Assembly: GCF_900111555.1 (NCBI RefSeq)
Contig: NZ_FOHZ01000008.1
Location: 125,555 to 171,916 of the forward strand
Reading direction: 5' to 3'
Length of the DNA stretch: 46,362 nt
Source: Marinobacter segnicrescens
GTDB lineage: Bacteria > Pseudomonadota > Gammaproteobacteria > Pseudomonadales > Oleiphilaceae
Shown here piece by piece: positions 21,747 through 30,979 of this stretch. Both the position numbers and the translations under genes were made by a program. Position 1 is the first letter of the stretch. Each line of letters begins with the position of its first letter. The notes below the pieces were generated by a model. It saw only the letters and a list, made by a program, of their open reading frames with translations, searched no databases and was not told the origin of the DNA.

Positions 21747-22733
21747 ATGGGATTACTGGTAGACGGCAAATGGCACGACCAGTGGTACGACACCGACAAG
21801 ACTGGTGGCAAGTTCGAGCGGGAAGCGGCGCGGTTCCGTAATTGGGTCACTTCCGACGGTTCGGCCGGGGCTGACGGCGAAGGCGGGTTCCCGGCGGAAT
21901 CCGGTCGCTATCATCTGTATGTGTCCATGGCCTGTCCGTGGGCGCACAGGACCCTGATCTTCCGTAAACTGAAGGGGCTGGAGAAGCATATTTCGGTCTC
22001 CGTAGTACATCCGGACATGGTGGAAAACGGCTGGGAGTTCCGCCCCGAAAGTGAACAACACAGGGATCATGTTCACGGTGCCCGCTTTCTCCATGAGGTC
22101 TACACCCGTGCGGCTCCCGACTACAGTGGTCGGGTAACGGTTCCCACCCTGTGGGATCGCCAGCGGGAAACCATTGTCAGCAACGAGTCGGCAGACATCA
22201 TCCGTATGTTCAACAGCGCGTTTGATCATCTCGATGGCGTGCGAGCAGACCTGGATTTCTACCCGGAAGGGCTTAGAGAGGAAATCGATGGGGTCAACGA
22301 GCGGGTCTATCACACGGTAAACAACGGTGTGTACAAGGCCGGGTTTGCCACGGCACAGGACAAGTACGAGCAGGCCTATGGCGAGCTGTTTGATTCGCTT
22401 GACTGGCTGGAGGAACGGTTGACTGGCCAGCGTTACCTGACAGGAAGCCAGCTGACCGAGGCGGACTGGCGCCTGTTCACTACACTGATCCGGTTTGACG
22501 CCGTGTACTTCAGCCACTTCAAGTGCAACCGGCAGCGCATTGCGGACTTCCCGGTGCTTTCAGACTTCCTGAAGGACCTTTACCAGGTACCGGGTGTGGC
22601 GGAGACGGTGGATATTGACCAGATCAAGCGTCATTACTACGTGAGCCAACGCACCATCAATCCCACCCAGGTCGTACCGGTGGGCCCCGAACTGTCCTTC
22701 GACGGCCCGCACGGGCGGGATCTTCTGGACTAA
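21747..22733 (+). CDS. yqjG: Glutathionyl-hydroquinone reductase, YqjG-like
   Basis: Xi-class glutathione transferase that reduces glutathionyl-hydroquinones. 328 residues from ATG 21747 (AGGGG site upstream); the frame extends back to 21630 but only through repeat DNA. The catalytic motif CPWAHR is at 63-68, with Cys63 as nucleophile, the same number as in E. coli YqjG. N-terminal thioredoxin-like domain, then an all-helical domain containing LTEADWRLFTTLIRFD. Divergent from the YhaJ-like regulator, so probably induced by aromatic or quinone stress. Confidence 0.94.
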   Translation: MGLLVDGKWHDQWYDTDKTGGKFEREAARFRNWVTSDGSAGADGEGGFPAESGRYHLYVSMACPWAHRTLIFRKLKGLEKHISVSVVHPDMVENGWEFRPESEQHRDHVHGARFLHEVYTRAAPDYSGRVTVPTLWDRQRETIVSNESADIIRMFNSAFDHLDGVRADLDFYPEGLREEIDGVNERVYHTVNNGVYKAGFATAQDKYEQAYGELFDSLDWLEERLTGQRYLTGSQLTEADWRLFTTLIRFDAVYFSHFKCNRQRIADFPVLSDFLKDLYQVPGVAETVDIDQIKRHYYVSQRTINPTQVVPVGPELSFDGPHGRDLLD

Positions 22734-22755
22734 AACGCCATCGGACCAGGACAAA

Positions 22756-22790
22756 AAAGCCCGCCCTCGATTCCGGGGGCGGGCTTTGTT
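22756..22790 (+). terminator. Intrinsic terminator, probably bidirectional, between yqjG and the acyl-CoA synthetase
   Basis: AAAGCCCGCC faces GGCGGGCTTT around a short GC-rich loop, flanked by A- and T-rich tracts on the two sides. It serves two convergent genes. Confidence 0.85.
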
Positions 22791-22811
22791 CTTACTGGCT
22801 ATCCTGAATGA

Positions 22812-24458
22812 TCAGGATTCCAGCTGATCCCGGATCAGCTTCTTGTTGATCTTGCCGACACTGGTTTTCGGAATGTCGTCGACAAAGTCAATCTGCTCCG
22901 GAATGGCCCACTTGTTGATCTCGCCTGAATCGACGAACTGCTTCAGGTGATTCTGCAGGTCCTCAAGGCTGGCTTCCTGCCCGGGAATCAGTTGTACCAG
23001 GGCGTGGGGGCGCTCACCCCATTTCTCGTCCGGTACCCCGACCACGGCAGTGGCGTTCACCGCCGGATGCTGGCTGATCATGTTCTCCAGGTCCAGGGAC
23101 GACAGCCACTCACCACCGGTCTTGATCACATCCTTGATGCGGTCCCTGATCTGGATGGTGGAGTCCGGGTCGATACTGGCTACATCGCCGGTGTGCAGCC
23201 AGCCGCCTTCCCACAGGGCCTCGCCCTTTTCCGGCTCCTTGAAGTAGCCCTGGGTCAGCCAGGGCGCACGGCATACCAGCTCACCCTTGGTTTCGCCATC
23301 GTGGGGCAGGGGGTTGCCTTCCGGGTCCACGATCTCGATGTGCACCATGGGTACCGCCACGCCGGTGCGGATGCGCCGGGGTGCCTGCTCTTCCAGGGGC
23401 AGCTCCAGGTCTTCCGGTTTCAGACGGGTGGAGGCCAGCAGCGGGCAGGTCTCGGACATGCCGTAGCCGGTGTACATGCGAATGCCCAACTTGGCGCCGG
23501 TGCGGCACAGGCCTTCGGTCATGGCGCTGCCACCGATCAGTACGTGCCAGTTGCTCAGGTCGGCGGTCTTGATGGACTCGGTGGCCAGCATCATCTGCAT
23601 GATGGTGGGCACGCAGTGGGAGAAGGTAACCTTGTGTTCCTTGATCAGGTCGACAAGCAGTTCCGGCTCGTAGCGGCCCGGGTAGACCTGCTTGATGCCC
23701 AGCATGGTGGCGGCGTAGGGCACACCCCAGGCGTGCACGTGGAACATGGGGGTGACCGGCATATACACGGTATTGGACCGCATGAAGGGCATTTCATCGC
23801 TGGCAGCCAGGCTGCCAAGCTGGGCCATGGTATGCAGCACCAGCTGGCGGTGGCTGAAGAACACGCCCTTGGGATTGCCGGTGGTACCGGTGGTGTAGAA
23901 CGTCGTGGCGACGCTGTTCTCGTCAAAGTCCGGGAAGTCGAAGTGGTTGTCGGCCTTCGCCAGCAGGGCTTCGTACTCGCCAATGGTGTTCAGGGACGTG
24001 GACCGGGCCTCGCTCTCATCCGTCAGCTGGACATAGCCCTTGACGGTGGTGAGCTGGTCACTGACCTGCTCCAGCAGCGGTACGAAATCGTCATGTACCA
24101 GCACGGTGTGATCTTCCGCGTGGTTCATGGTGTAGACGATCTGTTCCGGCGACAGGCGCACGTTCACGGTATGCAGTACTGCACCAATCATGGGGATGGC
24201 GAAGAAACACTCCAGGTACCGGGGGGTATCCCAGTCCATCACGGCGACCACGTCACCAGGACCAACGCCGGCGTCTGTCAGCGCATTGGCGAGCCGGTGA
24301 ATCCGGTCTACCAGGTCGGTGTAGGTGTACTTGCTGCGGTTGGCATAGACGATCTCCTGGTCCGGGTTATAGCGTGGGCCGGATACCAGCAGGTTCTTGA
24401 TCAGCAGCGGGTACTCGTAAGCATTCTGGGCGGAGGGAATTATCTTTGTATTTGCCAT
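22812..24458 (-). CDS. AMP-dependent fatty acyl-CoA synthetase, AlkK-like
   Basis: Activates a carboxylic acid to its acyl-CoA through an acyl-AMP; sequence and length (548 residues) fit medium/long-chain acyl-CoA ligases related to AlkK of alkane-degrading pseudomonads. Start ATG 24458 has an AGAGGT site 7 bp upstream. P-loop TFYTTGTTGNPKGV near 190, MFHVHAWGVPYA, YGMSETCP, GWLHTGDVA, and the C-terminal KTSVGKINKK with the catalytic lysine. A role in hydrocarbon or fatty-acid use suits a Marinobacter-like host, but chain length cannot be read from sequence. A divergent or operonic partner is not evident. Confidence 0.92.
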   Translation of the reverse strand: MANTKIIPSAQNAYEYPLLIKNLLVSGPRYNPDQEIVYANRSKYTYTDLVDRIHRLANALTDAGVGPGDVVAVMDWDTPRYLECFFAIPMIGAVLHTVNVRLSPEQIVYTMNHAEDHTVLVHDDFVPLLEQVSDQLTTVKGYVQLTDESEARSTSLNTIGEYEALLAKADNHFDFPDFDENSVATTFYTTGTTGNPKGVFFSHRQLVLHTMAQLGSLAASDEMPFMRSNTVYMPVTPMFHVHAWGVPYAATMLGIKQVYPGRYEPELLVDLIKEHKVTFSHCVPTIMQMMLATESIKTADLSNWHVLIGGSAMTEGLCRTGAKLGIRMYTGYGMSETCPLLASTRLKPEDLELPLEEQAPRRIRTGVAVPMVHIEIVDPEGNPLPHDGETKGELVCRAPWLTQGYFKEPEKGEALWEGGWLHTGDVASIDPDSTIQIRDRIKDVIKTGGEWLSSLDLENMISQHPAVNATAVVGVPDEKWGERPHALVQLIPGQEASLEDLQNHLKQFVDSGEINKWAIPEQIDFVDDIPKTSVGKINKKLIRDQLES

Positions 24459-24597
24459 CGATTCGACCTCTTGCTTGGCATTATTGTGGAAATCAGGGCG
24501 CAATAATCTGACACAACAGCACCTTGACGGGAACCATTTATGTCAATTTTTTGGTGTTATATGGCCCGGTGAGAGTGGGGTACAACGCCCTGGGCCA

Positions 24598-24939
24598 TTA
24601 TTGGCTCCAGGGTTGGCCCCGGGTGTCCTTCATGCACTTGACCTGCTGGTGCATGGCGGCCTTGGCCAGGATATTGGCGCTGACCGGTGCAGTAAGGAAC
24701 AGGAACAGGGTGACCAGTACTTCTGCAATGGCGACCTCACCGGTTTTCAGGGTGAAGTACATCATCGAGGCGATCACCACACTGCCAACACCCAGGGTAG
24801 TGGCCTTGGTGGGGCCGTGAAGGCGGGCATAGAAGTCTGGCAGCCGGGACAGCCCCAGGGCACCTACCAGGCTGAAGAACCCGCCGGAAACCAGCAGGGC
24901 GCTGATGATCAGTTCGGCAACGAAAGGCAGGGATTCCAT
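24598..24939 (-). CDS. mnhG: Mnh/Mrp antiporter subunit G
   Basis: Small membrane subunit of the multisubunit monovalent cation/proton antiporter. 113 residues with three hydrophobic helices; GALGLSRLPDFYARLHGPTKATTLG is the MnhG/PhaG signature (read as GLSRLPDFYARLHGPTK). Last gene of the operon, 12 bp after mnhF. The 139-bp gap to the acyl-CoA synthetase start has a TTGACA on the minus strand near 24556 but no convincing -10 box. Confidence 0.93.
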   Translation of the reverse strand: MESLPFVAELIISALLVSGGFFSLVGALGLSRLPDFYARLHGPTKATTLGVGSVVIASMMYFTLKTGEVAIAEVLVTLFLFLTAPVSANILAKAAMHQQVKCMKDTRGQPWSQ

Positions 24940-24951
24940 GATCGTGACTCC

Positions 24952-25221
24952 TTATTCAATAACGCTGCCGCGCTTGAGGTACTTGGCCATGGCCACGGTG
25001 CCGACAAAGCCCATAACGGCCATCAGCAGGGCGACCTCCAGGTAAAGCCGGGTGCCGAGCACCAGGTCCAGCAGGATAACCAGGGCGATGCCATTGATGT
25101 ACAGGGTATCCAGGGCGAGGATGCGGTCGGGGGCATCCGGGCCCTGGACCAGTCGGTACACGTTCAGCAGGACTGCCACGCCAACGAGGGCCAGCGTGAT
25201 GTAGAGCGCGATGGTCATCAT
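24952..25221 (-). CDS. mnhF: Mnh/Mrp antiporter subunit F
   Basis: 89-residue membrane subunit with three transmembrane helices. GPDAPDRILALDTL is the conserved loop of the MnhF/PhaF family. Its start overlaps the end of mnhE by 4 nt, so translation is coupled. Confidence 0.94.
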   Translation of the reverse strand: MMTIALYITLALVGVAVLLNVYRLVQGPDAPDRILALDTLYINGIALVILLDLVLGTRLYLEVALLMAVMGFVGTVAMAKYLKRGSVIE

Positions 25222-25709
25222 CGGAACATCTCCAGCAGGGGCTTCTCGTAACGCTGGTGGATGGAGCGGATCAACTCCGCATCGTCATCCACGTCCAGGG
25301 CATGGATCAGCAGAAGAGTGCCGTCATCACTGACGTCCGCACTGACCGTGCCCGGGGTCAGGGATATGGTGCTGGCCAGGATGGTGATCCCCAGCGGATG
25401 TTCCAGCTTGAGCGGGTAGGAAACGAACGCCGACCGTGGCTGTCGCGGGCTGAGAATCAGGATGGTGACAGTTACGCTTGCCACCACAATGTCATACAAC
25501 ACCACGACCAGGTAGCGCACCAGTACCCAGGGCTTTTGCATGCGTGGGCTGTCGGGCCAGAATTGGCGGGTGATCTGGGGAATCACGATACCCAGGATCA
25601 GTCCCATGACGACACTGGCCCCGGTCACACCATCGGCCAGGAACTGCCAGACAATAAACAGCGCAACCGACAGCCAGGGTTGCGGAAAACCAAAACGTGC
25701 AGCTGTCAT
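25218..25709 (-). CDS. mnhE: Mnh/Mrp antiporter subunit E
   Basis: 163 residues; two N-terminal transmembrane helices, then a cytosolic domain with the family segments SLTPGTVSADVSDDG and LLIHALDVDD. Its ATG overlaps the mnhD stop by 1 nt (TAATG). Needed for assembly of the Mrp complex in studied systems. Confidence 0.94.
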   Translation of the reverse strand: MTAARFGFPQPWLSVALFIVWQFLADGVTGASVVMGLILGIVIPQITRQFWPDSPRMQKPWVLVRYLVVVLYDIVVASVTVTILILSPRQPRSAFVSYPLKLEHPLGITILASTISLTPGTVSADVSDDGTLLLIHALDVDDDAELIRSIHQRYEKPLLEMFR

Positions 25710-27226
25710 TATTCGTCCTCCCCGACCATAGCAGTGTCCAGGATGCTCGTGTAGGCGGATGTGTCCCGCAACTGCTCGGCGGCGGCATCGGTATAGTCAC
25801 TGAGCGGCCCGGCGCCGAACACGATCACAACGCTCATGGCAACCAGTGCACCTGCGCCTACGGTGTGGGGAAAGTTCAGTCGTTCCGGTTGATCAATGTG
25901 ACCGTCCACGTTGCGCCAGAAAACGATACTCCCCGCCCGGCTGTAGGCGACCAGCGACAGGAAGCCGGCGAACAGGATAACCGCCCAGAGCGCTGCCATT
26001 TGAAGCCCGGGAACCGCGGCACTCATGATCAGCAGTTTGGCAAAGAACCCGCTCAGGGGAGGTAGCCCCGCCGCTGAAACAGCGCCCAGCATGAACATGA
26101 CACTGATAAACGTGCGGTTACGCATCCGGGGGGCTGTGACGATCTTGTCGCCCGCGGAACCCCGCTGGCCGGCGATCAGGTCCACCACCAGGAACAGCCC
26201 CGCGGCCACCCAGGTGGTGTGCACCATATAGAACAGGGCCGATGACAGGCCTTCTTTGCTGACCAGGGAAAAGGCCGCCAGAATGGTGCCTACCGATACC
26301 ACTACCTGCCAGGCCACCATGGTACGAAGCCCACCGGAGCCCATCATCCCGATCACGCCTACAATCATGGTCAGCAGGGCCAGTGGGAACACCCAGTCCA
26401 TACCCAGGTTGGCCAGCGCCCCGGCATTTTCGCCGAAAAGCAGGGTATAGACGCGGATAATGGCGTAGACGCCCACTTTGGTCATGACCGCGAACAGTGC
26501 TGCCACGGGGGCAGTGGCGCTGGCGTAGGCCCGGGGTAGCCAGAAGGTCAGGGGCAGCAGGGCCGCCTTGAGGGCGAATACCACCAGCAGGATCATGCCG
26601 CCGGCCTCAACCAGGGGCAGGTCCGCGGCCCCAAGCTCCGGAATGATCCGGGCCAGGTCTGCCATATTGAGCGTGCCGGTAACGCTGTAGATCATCCCCA
26701 CGCTGATCAGGAACAGCGCAGAACCTGCCAGGTTCAGGACCACATAGTGCAGGCTGGGAACCGTGCGTGCAGTACCCTCGCCATGGAGCAACAGGCCGTA
26801 GGATGCGATCAGCAAAACCTCGAATGCAACAAACAGGTTGAACAGGTCGCCAGTCAGGAAGGCTATGTTCAGCCCCATCAGCTGGAACAGGAAAAGGGCG
26901 TGGAACTGGCGGCTGCTGACATCGGTCCGCCCCAGTGAGAACAGGTGGCAGAACAGGGCCAGCAGGGCAGTAATGAACAGCATCAATGCCGCCAGTCGGT
27001 CCAGCACCAGCACAATACCGAACGGTGGTGCCCAGTTGCCAAAGGCGTAGGCCCGATAGCTGCCGTCATCGGCCAACATCAGCAGGATCACGGTGCTGAC
27101 CAGCAGCAGGCCAGTGGTGGCCAGGCCCAGGGTTCGGCGCAGACTCAGTGGAGCGTACCCCATGAAGACCTGCAGGAAGCCGCCAATCAGGGGGATCAGG
27201 ACAGGCGCAGTAAGCCAGTGATTCAT
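25709..27226 (-). CDS. mnhD: Mnh/Mrp antiporter subunit D
   Basis: 505-residue, 14-helix proton-channel subunit homologous to NuoM/NuoN of complex I. Proton-path residues lie in FNLFVAFEVLLIASYGLLL (membrane Glu), ALKAALLPLTFWLPRAYASA (Lys) and the PPLSGFFAKL loop. Overlaps mnhC by 4 nt and mnhE by 1 nt. In the complex it carries protons against Na+ (or K+) antiport. Confidence 0.95.
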   Translation of the reverse strand: MNHWLTAPVLIPLIGGFLQVFMGYAPLSLRRTLGLATTGLLLVSTVILLMLADDGSYRAYAFGNWAPPFGIVLVLDRLAALMLFITALLALFCHLFSLGRTDVSSRQFHALFLFQLMGLNIAFLTGDLFNLFVAFEVLLIASYGLLLHGEGTARTVPSLHYVVLNLAGSALFLISVGMIYSVTGTLNMADLARIIPELGAADLPLVEAGGMILLVVFALKAALLPLTFWLPRAYASATAPVAALFAVMTKVGVYAIIRVYTLLFGENAGALANLGMDWVFPLALLTMIVGVIGMMGSGGLRTMVAWQVVVSVGTILAAFSLVSKEGLSSALFYMVHTTWVAAGLFLVVDLIAGQRGSAGDKIVTAPRMRNRTFISVMFMLGAVSAAGLPPLSGFFAKLLIMSAAVPGLQMAALWAVILFAGFLSLVAYSRAGSIVFWRNVDGHIDQPERLNFPHTVGAGALVAMSVVIVFGAGPLSDYTDAAAEQLRDTSAYTSILDTAMVGEDE

Positions 27227-27603
27227 TGGCCGGTCTCCTCCCGGGGTTGCTCGATACTCTGGTGATCTTCGGGTTCCTCTCTCGGGATATTGCCATCCAC
27301 ATGGTCATCCCCGGTATCTGCCCGGGAGCGGAGCGACAACACCACCACGAACGCCGTCATGGCAAAGCCGATAACAATGGCGGTCAGTACCAGGGCCTGG
27401 GGCAGCGGGTCCGAGTAGGTGTCCGTACTGCCGATGATGGGCTGGCCGCCAGTCATCAGGCGCCCGGTGGAGAACAGGAACAGATTGACGCCGTAGGACA
27501 GCAGGGTCAGCCCCACCACCACCGGAAATGTCCGGGCACGGAGTACCAGGTAGACGCCGGAGAAGGTGAGTGACCCGATAATGAGAGCGAAGGCGAGTTC
27601 CAT
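27223..27603 (-). CDS. mnhC: Mnh/Mrp antiporter subunit C
   Basis: NuoK-like membrane subunit, 126 residues: three helices with LSYGVNLFLFSTGRL and DPLPQALVLTAIVIGFA, the core MnhC motifs. The C-terminal 30 residues are a charged, Glu-rich tail. Two bp separate it from the upstream mnhA stop. Confidence 0.95.
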   Translation of the reverse strand: MELAFALIIGSLTFSGVYLVLRARTFPVVVGLTLLSYGVNLFLFSTGRLMTGGQPIIGSTDTYSDPLPQALVLTAIVIGFAMTAFVVVLSLRSRADTGDDHVDGNIPREEPEDHQSIEQPREETGQ

Positions 27604-27605
27604 AG

Positions 27606-30413
27606 TTATGACTCCTTCCGTGCTTCAGTACGGGTCAGCGGCCGGCCGGCAGGGGTCAGCTTGCCGAGACTGACCAGGGCCAGCAGGGTGGCACCGACGA
27701 CGGTCAGGTAGACGCCCAGATCAAACACCAGGGCGGAGGCCACTTCGAACTTGCCCACCACCGGCCATTCCAGGTAGGTGAATGTGCTGGTGAGGAAGGG
27801 GTAGCCATAAGCCAGGCTGCCGGCACCGGCTATGGTGGCGAAGAGCAGCCCCAGTGCAATGACATTGTGGTAGCCCATGGTAATTCGCGCCTGCGTCCAG
27901 TTGACACCACTGGCAATGTACTGGATCAGCAGGGCCACTGCGGTTATCAGCCCGGCGATAAAGCCACCACCGGGCAGGTTGTGGCCCCGAAGGAAGATAT
28001 ATACCGACACCATCAGTGCCAGTGGCAGCAGGGGACGCGACATCTGCTTGAGCATGGTGGGATGTGCGTCAAATGCCCAGGGGTGGCCTTGGCCATCAGT
28101 GGGGGGAGCCGACAGCTGACGGTTGCGCAGCATGGCGAAGATGCCCAGCGCAGCGATGGCCAGCACCGTGATTTCACCAAGGGTATCAAAGCCCCGGAAG
28201 TCCACCAGGATCACGTTGACCACGTTGGTGCCGCCTCCGCCCGGTTTACTGTTCTGCAGGAAATAATCGGAGATGGAGCTGAATGGACTGGTCAGCATGG
28301 AGAGGGTGACCAGGGTCATGCCCACGCCGGCAACGCCAGCGATGGCCAGGTCGCGGGTTCGGCGTCCCGCCGAGGCTTCCGTCGGCGTCCAGGAGGGGAG
28401 GTAGTAGAGGGCCAGCATCAACAGGATGATGGTCACCACTTCCACCGAAATCTGGGTCATGGCCAGGTCCGGGGCGGATAGCCGGGCAAAGGTCAGCGAC
28501 ACCAGCAGGCCGACCACACTGAGCATAATCAGCGAGGTCAGTCGCTCCCGGTGGAGATACACAGTGCCCAGTGTGCAGAAGATCAGGATAGCGGCACCCA
28601 CGGCCGTCGGAGGGTCGATGGCCGTCAGGCCGTTACTGCCAATCAGGTCCATGCCGGTCAGTGGTACAGCTGCAACCACAATGGCGCTGACCACCAGCAG
28701 CATCGCGTAGCGCTGTAGTGAACCATTCTCCAGTAGCGCGGTGAAGCTGTTGGCGCGCTCAACCAGCCAGGACACCACCGCCTCGAAAACCGCCTTTTCG
28801 TCGATTTCCTTGAAGCGGGCATGGAAATCAAAGAACTTCTGGCGCTGTGAATACATGATCAGGCCACCGACAAAGGCTGCCACGCTCATCATCAGCGGCA
28901 GGTTGAAGCCGTGGAATACAGCCAGCCCGTAGTCGGGTACCTCGCCGGCCAGGGTCGCAGAGGCTGCTGCATTGAGGAGCGGACCTACCGAAAACGCCGG
29001 GAATACACCCACCAGGATACAGGCGACCACCAGGATCTCCACCGGGATCTTCATGTACCTGGGTGGTTCATGGGGCGGGTAGATCGGCAGGTTTCGGGGT
29101 TTTCCGTTAAAGAACACGTCGTGGATAAAGCGGGCGGAGTAGGCCACCGCAAAAATGCCGGCCAGCGTGGCTACAATGGGCGGAATCCATGCCCAGATGC
29201 CCGGCAGGTTCAGGCTCAGGGCTTCGGCAAAGAACATTTCCTTGGACAGGAAGCCGTTAAGCAGTGGTACCCCGGCCATGGACGCTGCCGCCACCATCGC
29301 CAGGGTGGCGGTATGGGGCATGTATTTCCACAGGCCGTTGATCTGTCGCATATCCCTGGTACCGGTCTCGTGGTCGATAATGCCGGCCGCCATAAACAGG
29401 GACGCCTTGAAGGTGGCGTGGTTGATGATATGGAACAGCGCCGCCACCGCCGCCAGCTCGGTACCCATGCCCAGCAGCAGGGTGATCAGGCCCAGGTGAC
29501 TGACCGTTGAGTGGGCCAGCAGGCCTTTCAGGTCGTGCTTGAAGAGGGCGACATAGGCGCCTATCAGCAGGGTGATCATGCCGGTAAAACTGACCATGAA
29601 GAACCATTGCTCGGTACCGGCCAGGGCCGGGTAAAGCCGCGCCATCAGGAAGATACCCGCTTTCACCATGGTCGCCGAGTGCAGGTAGGCTGAAACCGGG
29701 GTGGGTGCCTGCATGGCGTGGGGCAGCCAGAAATGGAACGGGAACTGGGCAGACTTGGTAAAGGCCCCCAGCAGGACCAGGGTCAGCGCGTACGGGTAGA
29801 GCGCGTGGGCCTTGATCTGGTCGCCGGCGGCCAGTACATCGTCCAGTTCAAAGGAGCCGACAATGCGGCCGATCAACAGGATGCCGGCCAGCAGGGCCAG
29901 GCCACCGCCCCCCGTGATAGCCAGGGCCATACGGGCACCCCGGCGCGCGTCCTGTTTGTGGTTCCAGAAGCTGATCAGCAGGAAGGACGTCAGGCTGGTG
30001 AGCTCCCAGAACACCATCATCAGGAGCAGGTTGCTGGACAGGACAATGCCCAGCATGGAGCCCTTGAAACACAGCAGCAGGGCGTAGAATTTGCCGACGT
30101 TTTCCTGGGGTTTCAGGTAGTAGCGGGCATAGAGGATGATCAGCAGGCCAATCAGCAGGATCAGCAGGGCGAACATCAGCGACAGTCCGTCCAGCCGGAA
30201 GCTCAGGTTAATGCCGAGCTGAGGCAGCCACTCCAGGCTCTGTACGATGGTGCCGCCTTCCGCCAGTGTGCCCCACATGGGGAACAGCGTGGCTAATGCC
30301 AGCAGTGCCGGCACCGATGAGGCTATGGCAATCGCGGTTCGCCCACCCTGGGCGAACAGGGGCGCAGCAATGGCCCCCAGAAATGGTAGTAACACCACCA
30401 GCGACAGTGTCAT
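27606..30413 (-). CDS. mnhA: Mnh/Mrp antiporter fused subunit A/B
   Basis: 935 residues from ATG 30413 (AGAGG site 5 bp upstream; the TTG at 30431 is less likely). The first about 500 residues are the NuoL-like proton channel (MVFWELTSLTSFLLI, FPFHFWLPHAMQAPTPVSAYLHSATMVKAG with key Glu/Lys). About 600-760 correspond to the MbhD/MbhE-like part (DLAMTQISVEVVTIILLMLAL; FDTLGEITVLAIAALGI). The C-terminal about 140 residues are MnhB (SVYIFLRGHNLPGGGFIAGL). No separate mnhB is present, so this is the fused Pha-type six-gene arrangement AB-C-D-E-F-G. It gives sodium, potassium or pH homeostasis, natural for a marine halophile. Confidence 0.95.
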   Translation of the reverse strand: MTLSLVVLLPFLGAIAAPLFAQGGRTAIAIASSVPALLALATLFPMWGTLAEGGTIVQSLEWLPQLGINLSFRLDGLSLMFALLILLIGLLIILYARYYLKPQENVGKFYALLLCFKGSMLGIVLSSNLLLMMVFWELTSLTSFLLISFWNHKQDARRGARMALAITGGGGLALLAGILLIGRIVGSFELDDVLAAGDQIKAHALYPYALTLVLLGAFTKSAQFPFHFWLPHAMQAPTPVSAYLHSATMVKAGIFLMARLYPALAGTEQWFFMVSFTGMITLLIGAYVALFKHDLKGLLAHSTVSHLGLITLLLGMGTELAAVAALFHIINHATFKASLFMAAGIIDHETGTRDMRQINGLWKYMPHTATLAMVAAASMAGVPLLNGFLSKEMFFAEALSLNLPGIWAWIPPIVATLAGIFAVAYSARFIHDVFFNGKPRNLPIYPPHEPPRYMKIPVEILVVACILVGVFPAFSVGPLLNAAASATLAGEVPDYGLAVFHGFNLPLMMSVAAFVGGLIMYSQRQKFFDFHARFKEIDEKAVFEAVVSWLVERANSFTALLENGSLQRYAMLLVVSAIVVAAVPLTGMDLIGSNGLTAIDPPTAVGAAILIFCTLGTVYLHRERLTSLIMLSVVGLLVSLTFARLSAPDLAMTQISVEVVTIILLMLALYYLPSWTPTEASAGRRTRDLAIAGVAGVGMTLVTLSMLTSPFSSISDYFLQNSKPGGGGTNVVNVILVDFRGFDTLGEITVLAIAALGIFAMLRNRQLSAPPTDGQGHPWAFDAHPTMLKQMSRPLLPLALMVSVYIFLRGHNLPGGGFIAGLITAVALLIQYIASGVNWTQARITMGYHNVIALGLLFATIAGAGSLAYGYPFLTSTFTYLEWPVVGKFEVASALVFDLGVYLTVVGATLLALVSLGKLTPAGRPLTRTEARKES

Positions 30414-30535
30414 CGCAACCTCTTTTCTCAATTCTTCTGGTCGGTGGAGAGGCCGTAAAACGGGCCTCGCCCTGAAATCCTGCTACTGCCAGTAAAGGAC
30501 AGTATTGCGGCCAGGATGTGGCCGCACCAAGACGC

Positions 30536-30667
30536 TTACCGGGAAGCGACGGGCGGGTCCGGAAAATAGGGCAGGCGTCCGCTGAGATGAATGGCGGGCA
30601 CGTGCGACAGGGCCGGGTTCATGCCTGGCTTGGGCCGACAGTCGGCAGAACAGGGCTGAAGAATCAT
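30536..30667 (-). CDS. Possible 43-residue ORF upstream of mnhA
   Basis: ATG 30667 is preceded by an AAGGGAGT ribosome site at good spacing, and the frame runs 43 codons to TAA, with roughly two-thirds G or C at third positions, much like real genes nearby. The peptide is Pro- and Cys-containing (MILQPCSADCRPKPGMN...) with no membrane helix or signal peptide. It ends 122 bp before the mnhA ATG. It could be a leader peptide for the mnh operon, a free small protein or chance. I do not recognise the sequence. Confidence 0.3.
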   Translation of the reverse strand: MILQPCSADCRPKPGMNPALSHVPAIHLSGRLPYFPDPPVASR

Positions 30668-30825
30668 AAGACTCCCTTAAAAGTGCACGATCCTGATCAT
30701 ACGTGGCGACTGACGCAGGTCAAGTTTCGCGGCGGCCTATCGCCTGTATAGCGGCGTTTGATTTGCGAATTTGCGGACCTGCCTGCAGCGATTGCCTGCC
30801 TTCTGCCGGTGCGCGATCAGTTCAC

Positions 30826-30832
30826 TGCACCA
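30826..30832 (+). promoter_or_regulatory. NtrC-type half site upstream of the urt promoter
   Basis: TGCACCA is a complete half of the NtrC dyad, about 150 bp upstream of the -24 box, a normal enhancer distance. The other half (TCGCCTC after a 3-bp spacer) matches poorly. GCGCACCAATTGGGG at 30888-30902 is a second imperfect candidate. Confidence 0.35.
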
Positions 30833-30979
30833 TAATCGCCTCTTTCCTTACCAGGGCGCCTCATTGCGGTGCGTATCTTGTTGCGCGGCGCACCAATTGG
30901 GGATCCCTGTATGGGCTTTTAGGTTTTGCTGTTGTCCTATCCTGATGATTTAAAAGAATAAAAAAATGGCACTTTGCTG

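Noticed and set aside
22947..24506. 519-codon plus-strand ORF opposite the acyl-CoA synthetase
   Set aside because: Antisense shadow with no domain; the synthetase has all motifs.
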